From the NCBI RefSeq assembly GCF_000383475.1, contig NZ_KB911460.1, positions 930,001 through 994,000 of the forward strand: a DNA stretch of 64,000 nucleotides, in the 5' to 3' direction. Source of the stretch: Microbacterium sp. 11MF (GTDB taxonomy: Bacteria > Actinomycetota > Actinomycetes > Actinomycetales > Microbacteriaceae). The translations under genes and the position numbers were made by a program. Positions within the stretch are counted from its first letter, which is position 1; the number at the start of each line of letters is the position of its first letter. This document shows positions 37,470-47,246 of this stretch, piece by piece. Under the pieces are notes generated by a model. It had not been told where the DNA came from. It did no database searches and was given only the letters and a program-made list of their open reading frames with translations.

Positions 37470-37887
37470 GCGTCGCCTCGAGCGTGATCTCGATGCCCGA
37501 CAGAGCGGCCGAGACGGGGCATCCCGTCTTCGCCTCGTTCGCGATGCGGTCGAAGTCCTCCGCCGACAGGCCGGGGACGGTGGCGCTGACGTTCAGGTGC
37601 GAGCCGGTGATGCCGGTCCCGGGGATGAAGGTGACGGATGCCGTCGTCTCGACGCTCTCGGGAGGGGTGCCGTTCTCGGCAAGGGCATTCGAGAGGGCCA
37701 TGCTGAAGCACGACGAATGGGCCGCGGCGATCAGTTCCTCGGGGGTCGTCACCGAGGTCGATCCCTCGCTGCGCGCCTTCCAGTTCACGGGAAGCGGTCC
37801 CTGGTTGGAGCTCTCCAGGGCGACCTCGCCCGACCCTTCGAACAGGGTGCCCTTCCAGCTGGTGGTGGCTTCGCTCGTGACGCTCAT
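37462..37887 (-). CDS. OsmC family peroxiredoxin-like protein
   Basis: A 141-residue OsmC protein that reduces organic hydroperoxides. The peroxidatic Cys is in HSSCFSMAL (near 60) and the resolving Cys in AKTGCPVSAAL (near 125), with the Glu/Arg partners around LIAAAHSS. AGGAGAC precedes the ATG. It probably heads an operon with the TIGR01777 gene. Confidence 0.92.
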   Translation of the reverse strand: MSVTSEATTSWKGTLFEGSGEVALESSNQGPLPVNWKARSEGSTSVTTPEELIAAAHSSCFSMALSNALAENGTPPESVETTASVTFIPGTGITGSHLNVSATVPGLSAEDFDRIANEAKTGCPVSAALSGIEITLEATLA

Positions 37888-37981
37888 GGTGTCTCCTCTG
37901 TCGTGGTCGTGACCGATCGCTGCCGAGCATATGCCTCGCGATTCAGAGCGGGATATGACTTGACGCGGAGCGAGCCGACCG

Positions 37982-38548
37982 TCAGGCGGTGCGGCCGACG
38001 AGACCGACGCGCTGCAGGAGGAGCCACAACTGGCATCCGAGGCACAGGCCGAACGCCGCGTTCAGGAACGCAGCCATGAAGGCGAGCGCCGCCGCGATGG
38101 GGAGGGCGAGCGGGACGCCGAGCACGTGCAGGGCGAGGCCCAGGGTCGTCACGAATAGACCGACGCCCTGCGCGAAGCGGGGCGGGCGGGGATCCTCGAG
38201 GTCGGTCGGGGGAGCGAGGCGCGGCTGGATCACCCGGCGGTACAGCACGCCCCACGGTGCGGTTCGCGGCGAGACGACGCCCCAGAGGAACAGGAGCGCG
38301 ATGACGAGGACGGCGAGGAAGCCGGGGTCTGCGACGCGGGCTCCGACCGGAGCCATCTCGATCGCCCAGGCCCTCCCCGCGACGAAGGCGAAGTCCCCGA
38401 CGGGCTGGTAGGCGAACCAACCGAACGATGCGGAGCCCTGGGTAGAGATGCCCACGAGAGCCAGCAGCGTCGCGACCAGGAGCAACACTGCGGTGACGGA
38501 TGCCGCGAAGCGCGGGCCGCGCGGGTCGATCCCTCGCACCTCAGCCAC
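37982..38548 (-). CDS. DUF4395 domain membrane protein
   Basis: A 188-residue protein with four membrane segments and the DUF4395 pattern: DPRGPRFAASVTAVLLLVATLL at the start, RPPRFAQGVG in the middle, and NAAFGLCLGCQLWLLLQRVG with a CLGC pair near the C-terminus. It overlaps the upstream thioredoxin gene by 8 bp. DUF4395 proteins frequently accompany thioredoxins. The membrane-embedded CxxC suggests electron transfer across the membrane, but this is inference. Confidence 0.85.
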   Translation of the reverse strand: MAEVRGIDPRGPRFAASVTAVLLLVATLLALVGISTQGSASFGWFAYQPVGDFAFVAGRAWAIEMAPVGARVADPGFLAVLVIALLFLWGVVSPRTAPWGVLYRRVIQPRLAPPTDLEDPRPPRFAQGVGLFVTTLGLALHVLGVPLALPIAAALAFMAAFLNAAFGLCLGCQLWLLLQRVGLVGRTA

Positions 38549-38978
38549 GGTCGGCTCCCGCCGTCACGCGGTCGAGCTCCATCTCGACGACCTGGCGGCC
38601 CGGGACACCGCCGAAGCGGGAGCGCACCATGCCGTCCTTGTCGAGGATCAGTGTCGTGGGCGTCTGCAGGACGCGGAAGTGCTGGGCGATGTCGACGCGG
38701 TGCGTGAGGTCGACGTTCAGGTGCAGGACGCCGTCGCGGTCGTCGGCGATCTCGCGGAGAGTGCGGTGGACGCCGGGGCACCGGCTGCACATCTCGGTGC
38801 TGAACTGCAGCAGTGTCGCCGTCTCGCCGAGTCGTTCGGCCCCGAGACGGGTCGGTTCGACGATCTCGCGCGGGTCGAAGGGACGGGGCCGGTTCTGCCG
38901 CCACCGCAGGGTCAGACCGATGCCGACGGTGACCACGAGGAGCGCGGTCAGCACGAGGATGGCGGGGAGGAGTTCCAT
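38541..38978 (-). CDS. membrane-anchored thioredoxin-like protein (CSRC)
   Basis: A 145-residue protein with one N-terminal membrane helix (about 5-25) and a thioredoxin domain with active site MCSRCPGV (near 65) and cis-Pro in LQTPTTLIL (near 105). CSRC differs from the classic CGPC. A fixed unit with the overlapping DUF4395 gene is likely. The topology (two basic patches after the helix, RWRQNRPR) puts the domain in the cytoplasm. Confidence 0.87.
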   Translation of the reverse strand: MELLPAILVLTALLVVTVGIGLTLRWRQNRPRPFDPREIVEPTRLGAERLGETATLLQFSTEMCSRCPGVHRTLREIADDRDGVLHLNVDLTHRVDIAQHFRVLQTPTTLILDKDGMVRSRFGGVPGRQVVEMELDRVTAGADRG

Positions 38979-39061
38979 GACCGCTCCACAGTAGTCCTGC
39001 GCGCTGTGGTGCGGTTCGCCCCGCGTCGTTCGTGACGGCCCCGGCGGGTAGTGTGTGAGCC

Positions 39062-39805
39062 GTGAGTGAGCGCCCCGAGAGCCCCGAGATCGAGTTCCGC
39101 AGCGATGTCACGGTCGAGCTGGTGCGCTCGTCGGCAGCGGACAGTGACGTGCTGTTCGCGGCGCGCGTGTCGACGCAGGGCGAGCAGACCCTCGCTTCGG
39201 CCGCCGACGGCTCCGAGGCGACCGCCCGCGACCGCGGCCTCATCAACTACCTGATGCGCGACCGCCACGGTTCGCCGTTCGAGCACAACTCGATGACCTT
39301 CTACGTGCAGGCGCCGATCTTCGTCTTCCGCGAGTTCATGCGGCACCGGATGGCGTCCTACAACGAGGAGTCGGGCCGCTACCGCGAGCTCCGTCCCGTG
39401 TTCTACGTCCCCGCGCCCGAGCGGAACCTCGTCCAGGTCGGCAAGCCCGGCGCGTACCAGTTCCTCCCCGGTTCCGAGGAGCAGGTCGAGCTCGTTGCCC
39501 GCGAGACGCGCGAGGCATCCATCGCCGCCTTCGAGAGCTACCAGCGGATGCTGGATGCCGGCGTCGCGCGTGAAGTCGCCCGCATCGTCCTGCCGCTCAA
39601 CATCATGTCGTCGATGTACGTCACGGTGAACGCCCGGTCGCTCATGAACTTCCTGTCGCTGCGCACGATGCGCGAGGGTACGCACTTCCCGTCGTTCCCG
39701 CAGCGCGAGATCGAGATGTGCGCCGAGAAGATGGAGAACGTGTGGCGCGAACTCATGCCGCTCACGTACGCCGCCTTCAACGCGAACGGTCGCGTCGCCC
39801 CCTGA
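39062..39805 (+). CDS. thyX: flavin-dependent thymidylate synthase
   Basis: A 247-residue ThyX that methylates dUMP with FAD and folate. The ThyX motif RHRMASYNEESGRYRE lies at about 95-110; MRDRHGSPFEHNSMTFYVQAPIFV and LMNFLSLRTM are also typical. GTG 39062 lies 7 nt after TAGTGT (39049-39054), so it is probably leaderless. Its place between dapB and dapA is the actinobacterial order. Confidence 0.96.
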   Translation: MSERPESPEIEFRSDVTVELVRSSAADSDVLFAARVSTQGEQTLASAADGSEATARDRGLINYLMRDRHGSPFEHNSMTFYVQAPIFVFREFMRHRMASYNEESGRYRELRPVFYVPAPERNLVQVGKPGAYQFLPGSEEQVELVARETREASIAAFESYQRMLDAGVAREVARIVLPLNIMSSMYVTVNARSLMNFLSLRTMREGTHFPSFPQREIEMCAEKMENVWRELMPLTYAAFNANGRVAP

Positions 39806-39832
39806 CCTCCGGCGCGTCCTAGGCTGACGCGC

Positions 39833-40585
39833 ATGACCCGCACTGCACTCGTCACGGGAGCGAGCTCCGGTATCGGAGCGGAGTACGCCCGCCAGCTGGC
39901 GGCGCGCGGCGCCGACGTCGTCCTCGTCGCCCGGGACCGCGGCGCCCTGCAGGTCCTGGCCGACGAGATCGAAGGCCGCGGTGGACGTGCCGAGATCCTC
40001 GTCGCGGACCTGCTGGACCCCGCTCAGCGACGGCTCGTCGAGGAGCGACTCGAGCAGGGCGTCGATCTTCTCGTCAACAGCGCTGGGTACGGGCTCTCGC
40101 TCGGGTTCGCCTCGGGCGACATCGAAGACGAGGCCCGGCACCTCGAACTGCACGTCGAGGTCACGATGAGGCTGACACGGGCCGCCCTGCCGGGCATGCT
40201 CGCGCGAGGACGCGGCCGCATCCTGAACATCGCCTCGGTCGCCGCCCTCGTCCCGCGTGGCACCTACGGCGCGGCGAAGGCCTGGGTCGTCAGCTTCAGC
40301 CGGTGGGCGAACGCGGTCTACGCCGCGAGGGGAGTGACCGTCACGACGGTCTGTCCCGGCTACGTCCACACGAACTTCCACGAGCGACTCGGCTTGCCGC
40401 CGGGGGAGGAGGGGGTCGCCGGCTGGATGTGGCTGACCGCCCCGCAGGTGGTGCGCGCGTCGCTGAAGGATGCCGCGCGCGGCCGGGCCGTCAGCATCCC
40501 GTCACTCCGGTACAAGGTGCTCGTCGCCGTGTCACGGCTGCTGCCCGATCGCCTCGTGGTCGCCGCCGCCTCCCGCGGCCGCTGA
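39833..40585 (+). CDS. SDR family oxidoreductase
   Basis: A 250-residue classical short-chain dehydrogenase: cofactor loop VTGASSGIGAEY (7-18), VNSAGYG, catalytic Ser in IASVAALV (near 137), and Tyr-x-x-x-Lys in TYGAAKAW (near 149). The C-terminal part resembles the DltE/YqjQ group. The ATG is 7 nt after TAGGCT (39820-39825). It intervenes between thyX and dapA. The substrate is unknown. Confidence 0.88.
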   Translation: MTRTALVTGASSGIGAEYARQLAARGADVVLVARDRGALQVLADEIEGRGGRAEILVADLLDPAQRRLVEERLEQGVDLLVNSAGYGLSLGFASGDIEDEARHLELHVEVTMRLTRAALPGMLARGRGRILNIASVAALVPRGTYGAAKAWVVSFSRWANAVYAARGVTVTTVCPGYVHTNFHERLGLPPGEEGVAGWMWLTAPQVVRASLKDAARGRAVSIPSLRYKVLVAVSRLLPDRLVVAAASRGR

Positions 40586-40709
40586 CGCGGAAGACCGCTC
40601 CGCCGCGCGACTCGCCTCTGCGATACCGGTCGCCCCGCGACCGCCCCGCCACCCACCCCCAACGAACCCACGACGCGGCCGACGGACCCCGACCGGTACC
40701 CTGGGAACC

Positions 40710-41687
40710 ATGACGCACTCCGCCAATCCGTTCGGTCAGGTGCTCGTCGCGCTCGTCACTCCGATGACGGCCGACGGCGAGGTCGATTGGCCGGCCGTAG
40801 AGAAGCACATCGACGACGTCATCACCGGCGGTGCCGACGGCATCGTCGTGACCGGCACGACCGGTGAGACCAGCACGCTGACGGATGCCGAGAAGCTCAA
40901 GCTCGTCGAGGTGGGCAAGTCCGTCTCCTCCGGCCGCGCGAAGATCATCACGGGCGGCGGTTCCAACGAGACCGCGCACGCGATCGAGCTCTACAAGGCG
41001 AGCGAGAAGGCCGGCGCGGACGGCATCATGATCGTCACGCCGTACTACAACAAGCCGACCCAGGCCGGCATCCTGACCCACTTCCGACTCGTCGCGGACG
41101 CCACCGACCTGCCGGTGATCCTCTACGACATCCCCGGTCGCACCGGCGTGCCCATCAAGTACGAGACGATCCTCCGCCTCGCCAAGCACCCGAACATCCT
41201 CGCGGTGAAGGACGCCAAGGGCGACTTCAGCGAGGTCAGCCGGGTCCTCAACCAGACGGACCTGCTCTACTTCTCCGGCGACGACGCGAACGTCCTCCCG
41301 CACCTGTCGATCGGGGCCGCCGGTCTCATCGGTGTCACGGCGAACATCACGTCGGCTCCGTACCGGGCCATCGTGGATGCCGTCAACCGGGGAGACCTCA
41401 CGACGGCGACCGCCGCCCACCAGAAGCTCGAACCGCTCGTCCGTGCCGTCATGACGCACGTCCCGGGGACGGTCAGCGCCAAGTACATCCTTCACGGCCT
41501 CGGCCGCATCTCGAGTCCGCGCGTGCGCTTGCCGCTCGTAGGACCCGAAGAGTGGGAGGCCGCCCTCATCGAGGACGAGCTCGACCTCGTGAAGGACATC
41601 GAGGGCGCCGACTTCTCCAACTTCCGACCTGATCGCAATGCCGCTGCCGGCGGCGCCCTTCCGAAGGTGCATGGAACCACTCGATGA
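40710..41687 (+). CDS. dapA: 4-hydroxy-tetrahydrodipicolinate synthase
   Basis: A 325-residue aldolase that condenses pyruvate with aspartate semialdehyde. GTTGETSTLTDAEK, IMIVTPYYNKPTQ (catalytic Tyr), VILYDIPGRTGVPIK and the Schiff-base Lys in ILAVKDAKGD are all present. ATG 40710 lies 7 nt after TACCCT (40697-40702) without ribosome site, so it is probably leaderless; a longer frame from 40470 overlaps the SDR gene. It is coupled to rnj by an ATGA overlap. Confidence 0.95.
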   Translation: MTHSANPFGQVLVALVTPMTADGEVDWPAVEKHIDDVITGGADGIVVTGTTGETSTLTDAEKLKLVEVGKSVSSGRAKIITGGGSNETAHAIELYKASEKAGADGIMIVTPYYNKPTQAGILTHFRLVADATDLPVILYDIPGRTGVPIKYETILRLAKHPNILAVKDAKGDFSEVSRVLNQTDLLYFSGDDANVLPHLSIGAAGLIGVTANITSAPYRAIVDAVNRGDLTTATAAHQKLEPLVRAVMTHVPGTVSAKYILHGLGRISSPRVRLPLVGPEEWEAALIEDELDLVKDIEGADFSNFRPDRNAAAGGALPKVHGTTR

Positions 41688-43360
41688 CAAATACCGTCTC
41701 CGCCCCCGCCAAGCTCGCTCCCGGAACGCTCCGGGTGACCCCCGTCGGCGGACTCGGTGAGATCGGTCGCAACATGACCGTCTTCGAGTTCGACGGCAAG
41801 CTGCTGATCGTCGACTGCGGCGTGCTCTTCCCCGAGGAGCACCAGCCCGGCGTCGACCTGATCCTCCCGGACTTCGAGGCGATCCGCGGACGCCTCGACG
41901 ACATCGTCGGCGTCGTCCTCACGCACGGCCACGAGGACCACATCGGTGCGGTCCCGTACCTGCTCAAGCGCAAGGGCGACATCCCCCTCATCGGTTCGCA
42001 GCTGACCCTCGCGCTCGTCGAGGCGAAGCTCAAGGAACACCGGATCAAGCCCTACACGCTGACGGTGAAGGAGGGGCAGCGCGAGCAGGTCGGACCGTTC
42101 GACCTCGAGTTCGTCGCGGTGAACCACTCCATCCCCGATGCGCTCGCCGTCGGCATCCGCACCCCTGCCGGACTCGTGCTGGCAACCGGTGACTTCAAGA
42201 TGGATCAGCTGCCGCTCGACGGCCGCCTCACGGACCTCCGCGCCTTCGCGCGTCTCGGCGAAGAGGGCGTCGACATGTTCCTCGTCGACTCGACGAACGC
42301 GGACGTGCCCGGGTTCACCCCGCTCGAGCGGGCGATCGGCCCGGTGCTCGACCAGGTCATCGGCAAGGCGCCGCGTCGCGTCATCGTCGCGAGCTTCTCG
42401 AGCCACATCCACCGCGTCCAGCAGGTCATCGACGCGGCCGCCGCGCACGGTCGCCGCGTCGCGTTCCTCGGCCGCTCGATGGTCCGGAACATGACGATCG
42501 CCGAGCAGCTGGGGTATCTGCACGTGCCCGACGGTGTGCTGATCGACTACAAGAAGGCCAAGGACCTGCCCGACGACCGCATCGTCTACATGTCCACCGG
42601 GTCGCAGGGAGAGCCCATGGCGGTCCTGTCCCGCATGGCCAACCTCGACCACGCGATCGAGCCGGGGGAGGGCGACACCGTCATCCTCGCGTCGAGCCTC
42701 ATCCCGGGCAACGAGAACGCGGTGTACCGCGTGATCGACGGCCTGACGAAGCTCGGCGCCAACGTCGTCCACAAGGCGAATGCGAAGGTCCACGTCTCGG
42801 GCCACGCCGCCGCGGGCGAGCTGCTCTACTGCTACAACATCCTGAAGCCGAAGAACGTGCTCCCCGTCCACGGCGAGTACCGGCACCTGATGGCGAACGC
42901 GAAGCTCGCCCAGGACAGCGGCGTCCCCGCGGCGAACACGATCATCGCCGAGAACGGCACGGTCATCGACCTCAAGGACGGCGTCGCGACGGTCGTCGGT
43001 CAGCTCGACCTGGGCTTCGTCTACGTCGACGGATCATCGGTCGGCGAGATCACGGATGCCGACCTCAAGGACCGCCGCATCCTCGGTGAGGAGGGCTTCA
43101 TCTCCGTCATCGTGGTGGTGGATGCCGCGACCGGCCGCATCGTCACGGGCCCCGAGATCCACGCGCGCGGATTCGCGGAGGACGACGCCGTGTTCGATTC
43201 GGTGAAGCCGAAGATCGCCCAGGCGCTGACCGAAGCCGCCCAGTCGGGCGTCCGCGACCCGCACGCCCTGCAGCAGGTCGTCCGTCGTACGATCGGCCGC
43301 TGGGTGAACCAGTCGCTGCGTCGCCGTCCGATGATCGTCCCGATGGTGATCGAGGCCTGA
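41684..43360 (+). CDS. rnj: ribonuclease J
   Basis: A 558-residue metallo-beta-lactamase/beta-CASP nuclease with endo- and 5'-3' exonuclease activity in mRNA decay and rRNA maturation. Metal motif LTHGHEDHIGAVPYLL (about 83-98), DFKMD, beta-CASP domain with FSSHIHRVQQ and the closing VSGHAAAGE. The C-terminal domain ends WVNQSLRRRPMIVPMVIEA. It is translated in a coupled way from the dapA message, the usual actinobacterial arrangement. Confidence 0.95.
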   Translation: MTNTVSAPAKLAPGTLRVTPVGGLGEIGRNMTVFEFDGKLLIVDCGVLFPEEHQPGVDLILPDFEAIRGRLDDIVGVVLTHGHEDHIGAVPYLLKRKGDIPLIGSQLTLALVEAKLKEHRIKPYTLTVKEGQREQVGPFDLEFVAVNHSIPDALAVGIRTPAGLVLATGDFKMDQLPLDGRLTDLRAFARLGEEGVDMFLVDSTNADVPGFTPLERAIGPVLDQVIGKAPRRVIVASFSSHIHRVQQVIDAAAAHGRRVAFLGRSMVRNMTIAEQLGYLHVPDGVLIDYKKAKDLPDDRIVYMSTGSQGEPMAVLSRMANLDHAIEPGEGDTVILASSLIPGNENAVYRVIDGLTKLGANVVHKANAKVHVSGHAAAGELLYCYNILKPKNVLPVHGEYRHLMANAKLAQDSGVPAANTIIAENGTVIDLKDGVATVVGQLDLGFVYVDGSSVGEITDADLKDRRILGEEGFISVIVVVDAATGRIVTGPEIHARGFAEDDAVFDSVKPKIAQALTEAAQSGVRDPHALQQVVRRTIGRWVNQSLRRRPMIVPMVIEA

Positions 43361-43381
43361 CCCGGGCGCTAGCATTCGGGC

Positions 43382-43873
43382 ATGCCCGAGTCGTGGTCGC
43401 TTCGTCCTGCCACGCAGGCGGACGGCGTGTTCCTCGGCGACATGGTCGTCGAGGCCGCCAACTGGCGAGCCGGCGCCCCGCGACCGCGGCATGAGATCCT
43501 GGCCGATCCCGATCACGGTCGGTACCTCGCCGGATGGATGCGACCGGGCGACGTCGGATTCGTCGCCGTCGCCGGGGCGGAACTGATCGGCGCGGCCTGG
43601 TACCGCACCCTCCCTCGGACCGACCCCGGATTCGGCTACGTGGGGACCGGGGTGCCCGAGCTCATCATCGGGGTGAAGGCGCTCTGGCGCTCGCACGGCG
43701 TCGGTCGCACTCTGCTGCGCCGGCTGTGCGAGGCGGCTCGAGCCGAGGGCCGCGCGCGCATCTGCCTCTCCGTCGAGCGAGGTAACTTCGCGCAGGTCCT
43801 CTATCGCTCGGAGGGGTTCGCGGTGACCCGCAGCGGATTCGGGCGCGACACCATGATCAACCGCCTCTCTTGA
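43382..43873 (+). CDS. GNAT family N-acetyltransferase
   Basis: A 163-residue acetyltransferase. Acetyl-CoA-binding motif A is seen in GVKALWRSHGVGRTLLRRLCEAA (about 99-121), and motif B in ISVERGNFAQVLYRSEGF-like residues near 140. The ATG is 6 nt after TAGCAT (43370-43375), so it is probably leaderless. The substrate is unknown. Confidence 0.85.
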   Translation: MPESWSLRPATQADGVFLGDMVVEAANWRAGAPRPRHEILADPDHGRYLAGWMRPGDVGFVAVAGAELIGAAWYRTLPRTDPGFGYVGTGVPELIIGVKALWRSHGVGRTLLRRLCEAARAEGRARICLSVERGNFAQVLYRSEGFAVTRSGFGRDTMINRLS

Positions 43874-43939
43874 GTCCCGACGGTCGCGGGGTCGCGTCAA
43901 TCCTGGGACATGTCGGTCCCGCGGCTTACCGTGGAGAGT

Positions 43940-46648
43940 ATGCCCAGGAGTAGCAGTCCGACCAGCAAACCCCGCGCGTCCGCGTCGGGCTCCTCGGCGC
44001 GCGCGAAGAAGGCCGATCCGGCCCCCCGCCGCAAGGCCGAACCCGCACCGCGCCACTACGTCGATGACGCCGATCGGCCGCCGATCGTCGTCCGCGCGTG
44101 GCTGGGCCTCGCGCACATCGCGGGCGGCATGTTCCGGGCGTTCGGATCCGAGTCCCTCGAGAAGGATCAGCGCCGCGACGGGTTCCCGTTCCTCCTGGTG
44201 CTCATGGCCGTCGCCGGTGCCGTCGTGGAGTGGTTCCTCATCGGTACCGAGGTCGGGACGAACATCAGCGCCTACTCGGTCGGTGCGCTCATCGGCCGCG
44301 AGGCCTTCATCTTCCCCGTCATCCTGCTGATTCTGGCCGGGTGGCTGTTCCGGCATCCGCCGTCCGTCCACGACAACGGGCGCATCGGCATCGGTGCCGG
44401 GCTTTTCATCCTGGCGGTGGCCGGTTTCTGCCACGTCGTGGCCGACCGGCCGAAGCCCAGCGAGGGTCTGATGGCGTTGAGCGCCGCGGGTGGACTGTTC
44501 GGCTGGGCGATCGGTGAGCCCCTGACGGTGCTGACCGAGGTGGGCGCCGGAATCGTCATGGGCCTGCTCGCCCTGCTGAGCGTGCTCATCCTGACCAAGA
44601 CGCCGCCCAACCGCATCGGGCGTCGCCTGGGCGACCTCTACGCCTGGATGTTCGACGCCGAGCGGCCCGATCCCGACGCCGCCCCGGCGAAGGGACAGAC
44701 CGGCCCGACGGTCGCGTTCGACGCTCCCGAGGACGAGAGCGATTCCCTGCCCTGGTGGCGCCGCAACAAGTCCGGCCGTGAGGAGGACGCCGACGGCGGC
44801 CTCGGAGCGGACGACCTCACGGCCCTCCTCGAGGCGAGCGGTGACGGCAGCTTCGACAACCCCGTCACGACGCCGACCCCCGAGGTCATGCCCGACGCGG
44901 TCACCGAGATCATCGCGCCCGCCGCTCCCCGCACGCCCGGCCGCAAGCGCGACGCCGTGCCCGAGGCGCCGCCGGTTCCGCCGCTGCCCGATTTCGTGGC
45001 CGCGAACCTCGACTCCGTCGATCCGGATGCCGCCGACTACCGCCTGCCCTCCGCTGACGCGCTCGCGGCGGGGACGCCCCACAAGGCGCGCTCCGAGGCC
45101 AACGACGCCATGGTCCGCGCGATCATGGGTGTCTTCGAGCAGTTCTCCATCGACGCCAAGGTGACCGGGTTCTCCCGCGGCCCGACCGTGACGCAGTACG
45201 AGATCTCGCTCGGCTCGGGGGTCAAGGTCGAGCGCATCACGGCGCTCACGAACAACATCGCCTACGCCGTCGCCTCGAACGAGGTCCGCATCCTCGCGCC
45301 GATCCCCGGCAAGAGTGCCATCGGCGTCGAGATCCCGAACACCGACCGCGAGATCGTCACCCTCGGCGACGTCCTCCGCTCGCCGAACGCGCAGCAGGCG
45401 ACGCATCCCATGACGATCGGCATCGGCAAGGACGTCGGCGGCGGGTACGTCGTCGCCAACCTCGCGAAGATGCCCCACCTGCTCGTCGCCGGCTCCACCG
45501 GCTCGGGTAAGTCGAGCTTCGTGAACTCCATGATCACGAGCCTCCTGATGCGGGCGAAGCCGTCGGACGTCCGCATGGTCCTCATCGACCCGAAGCGCGT
45601 CGAGCTCACGTCGTACGCCGGGGTGCCGCACCTCATCACGCCCATCATCACGAACCCCAAGAAGGCGGCCGAGGCGCTGCAGTGGGTCGTGAAGGAGATG
45701 GACATGCGGTACGACGACCTCGCGTCGTTCGGCTTCCGCCACATCGACGACTTCAACAGGGCGGTCGTCGCCAACGAGATCCAGCTCCCCGCGGGCAGTG
45801 AGCGCGTCCTCAAGCCCTACCCGTACCTCCTCGTGGTCGTCGACGAGCTCGCGGACCTCATGATGGTCGCGCCCCGCGACGTCGAGGACTCGATCGTCCG
45901 CATCACGCAGCTCGCCCGTGCCTCCGGCATCCACCTCGTCCTGGCGACGCAGCGTCCCTCGGTCGACGTCGTCACCGGTCTCATCAAGGCGAACGTGCCC
46001 TCGCGTCTGGCCTTCGCGGTGACGAGTGTCACCGACTCGCGCGTCATCCTCGATCAGCCCGGAGCCGATCGCCTGATCGGCCAGGGCGACGGTCTCTTCC
46101 TGCCGATGGGCGCCTCGAAGGCGGTCCGCGTGCAGGGTGCCTGGGTGGCCGAGAAGGAGATCGAGAAGGTCGTGGGCCACGTCAAGAACCAGGCGCGTCC
46201 CGAGTACCGCAAGGACGTCGAAGCGGTCATCGAGAAGAAGGAGATCGACGCCGACATCGGTGACGACCTCGAGCTCCTCCTGGCGGCCGCCGAGCAGATC
46301 ATCACGACCCAGTTCGGCTCGACCTCGATGCTGCAGCGCAAGCTCCGCGTCGGCTTCGCGAAGGCCGGACGCCTCATGGACCTCCTCGAGGCGCGCGAGA
46401 TCGTCGGCCCTTCCGAGGGATCGAAGGCCCGCGACGTCCTCGTGACGCCCGACGAGCTCCCTGCCGTCCTCGCGCGCCTGCGCGGCGAGGAGCCGCCGGA
46501 GGATGCCGCGCCCGCCGCCGCCCCTGCGGCTGCGGCCGTCGCGACCGACCCTTACGGGCCGGACGCGGTGACGGAGCAGTTCGAGGGTTACGAGGTCGTC
46601 GAGTCCGAGGGCGATGAGGATGCCTGGGGTCTCACCGGCCGCGACTGA
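43940..46648 (+). CDS. ftsK: FtsK/SpoIIIE-type DNA translocase
   Basis: A 902-residue motor that pumps chromosomal DNA through the closing septum. The N-terminal membrane domain (about 60-225) has about five helices; the linker is rich in Ala, Pro and Asp. The RecA-like motor has Walker [13 protein letters not shown] near 516 and Walker [12 protein letters not shown] near 630. The gamma winged helix, [29 protein letters not shown], lies near 795-823 and reads DNA polarity signals. ATG 43940 lies 7 nt after TACCGT (43927-43932), the leaderless spacing; an ATG at 43910 is also in frame. Confidence 0.94.
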   Translation: MPRSSSPTSKPRASASGSSARAKKADPAPRRKAEPAPRHYVDDADRPPIVVRAWLGLAHIAGGMFRAFGSESLEKDQRRDGFPFLLVLMAVAGAVVEWFLIGTEVGTNISAYSVGALIGREAFIFPVILLILAGWLFRHPPSVHDNGRIGIGAGLFILAVAGFCHVVADRPKPSEGLMALSAAGGLFGWAIGEPLTVLTEVGAGIVMGLLALLSVLILTKTPPNRIGRRLGDLYAWMFDAERPDPDAAPAKGQTGPTVAFDAPEDESDSLPWWRRNKSGREEDADGGLGADDLTALLEASGDGSFDNPVTTPTPEVMPDAVTEIIAPAAPRTPGRKRDAVPEAPPVPPLPDFVAANLDSVDPDAADYRLPSADALAAGTPHKARSEANDAMVRAIMGVFEQFSIDAKVTGFSRGPTVTQYEISLGSGVKVERITALTNNIAYAVASNEVRILAPIPGKSAIGVEIPNTDREIVTLGDVLRSPNAQQATHPMTIGIGKDVGGGYVVANLAKMPHLLVAGSTGSGKSSFVNSMITSLLMRAKPSDVRMVLIDPKRVELTSYAGVPHLITPIITNPKKAAEALQWVVKEMDMRYDDLASFGFRHIDDFNRAVVANEIQLPAGSERVLKPYPYLLVVVDELADLMMVAPRDVEDSIVRITQLARASGIHLVLATQRPSVDVVTGLIKANVPSRLAFAVTSVTDSRVILDQPGADRLIGQGDGLFLPMGASKAVRVQGAWVAEKEIEKVVGHVKNQARPEYRKDVEAVIEKKEIDADIGDDLELLLAAAEQIITTQFGSTSMLQRKLRVGFAKAGRLMDLLEAREIVGPSEGSKARDVLVTPDELPAVLARLRGEEPPEDAAPAAAPAAAAVATDPYGPDAVTEQFEGYEVVESEGDEDAWGLTGRD

Positions 46649-46679
46649 CGTCGGCTGCGGGGCTCGGTAGGCTCAAGAC

Positions 46680-47246
46680 GTGACGATTCCGAGGCAGCTG
46701 CCCAACGCCATCACGATCGTGCGCATCCTGTGCGCACCCGTGTTCGTCTGGCTTCTGCTCGCCGACGGCGGATCGGACGGCGCGCTCCGTTGGTGGGCGG
46801 GCGTCCTGTTCATCGTCGCGATCGCGACCGACGGGATCGACGGCTACCTCGCGCGTCGATATGAGATCGTCACGGATCTGGGCAAGCTACTCGACCCCAT
46901 CGCCGACAAGGTGCTCACCGGCGCCGCGTTCGTGGTCCTCTCGATCCTCGGTGAACTCCCGCCGTGGGTGGTCGTGCTGGTGCTGGTGCGCGAACTGGGC
47001 ATCACCGTCCATCGCCTCGTGGTCGCGACGGACCACGTCGTGGCGGCTGCGTGGATGGGCAAGCTCAAGACCGTCGCCCAGGCCGTCGCCCTCTCCCTCG
47101 CCCTCCTGCCCTTGTGGACGGTCGTGGGGGAGTGGATCCACGTCGTCAATACGGTGACGATGACGATCGCCGTCCTGCTGACCGTTGCGAGTGGTCTCGA
47201 CTACGTCGTCACGGCCATCCGTTCCCGCACGTCGCGCCGAGCATGA
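46680..47246 (+). CDS. pgsA: CDP-diacylglycerol-glycerol-3-phosphate 3-phosphatidyltransferase
   Basis: A 188-residue membrane enzyme of phosphatidylglycerol synthesis. The CDP-alcohol motif is in DGIDGYLARRYEIVTDLGKLLDP (about 49-71), with all Asp residues and the Gly in place. About five membrane helices. GTG 46680 follows TAGGCT (46668-46673) after 6 nt. The stop overlaps the start of the cinA-type gene. Confidence 0.92.
   Translation: MTIPRQLPNAITIVRILCAPVFVWLLLADGGSDGALRWWAGVLFIVAIATDGIDGYLARRYEIVTDLGKLLDPIADKVLTGAAFVVLSILGELPPWVVVLVLVRELGITVHRLVVATDHVVAAAWMGKLKTVAQAVALSLALLPLWTVVGEWIHVVNTVTMTIAVLLTVASGLDYVVTAIRSRTSRRA

Noticed and set aside
43034..46180. A 1048-codon minus-strand open frame opposite rnj and ftsK
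   Set aside because: It covers parts of two well-defined genes and has the composition of a shadow frame.
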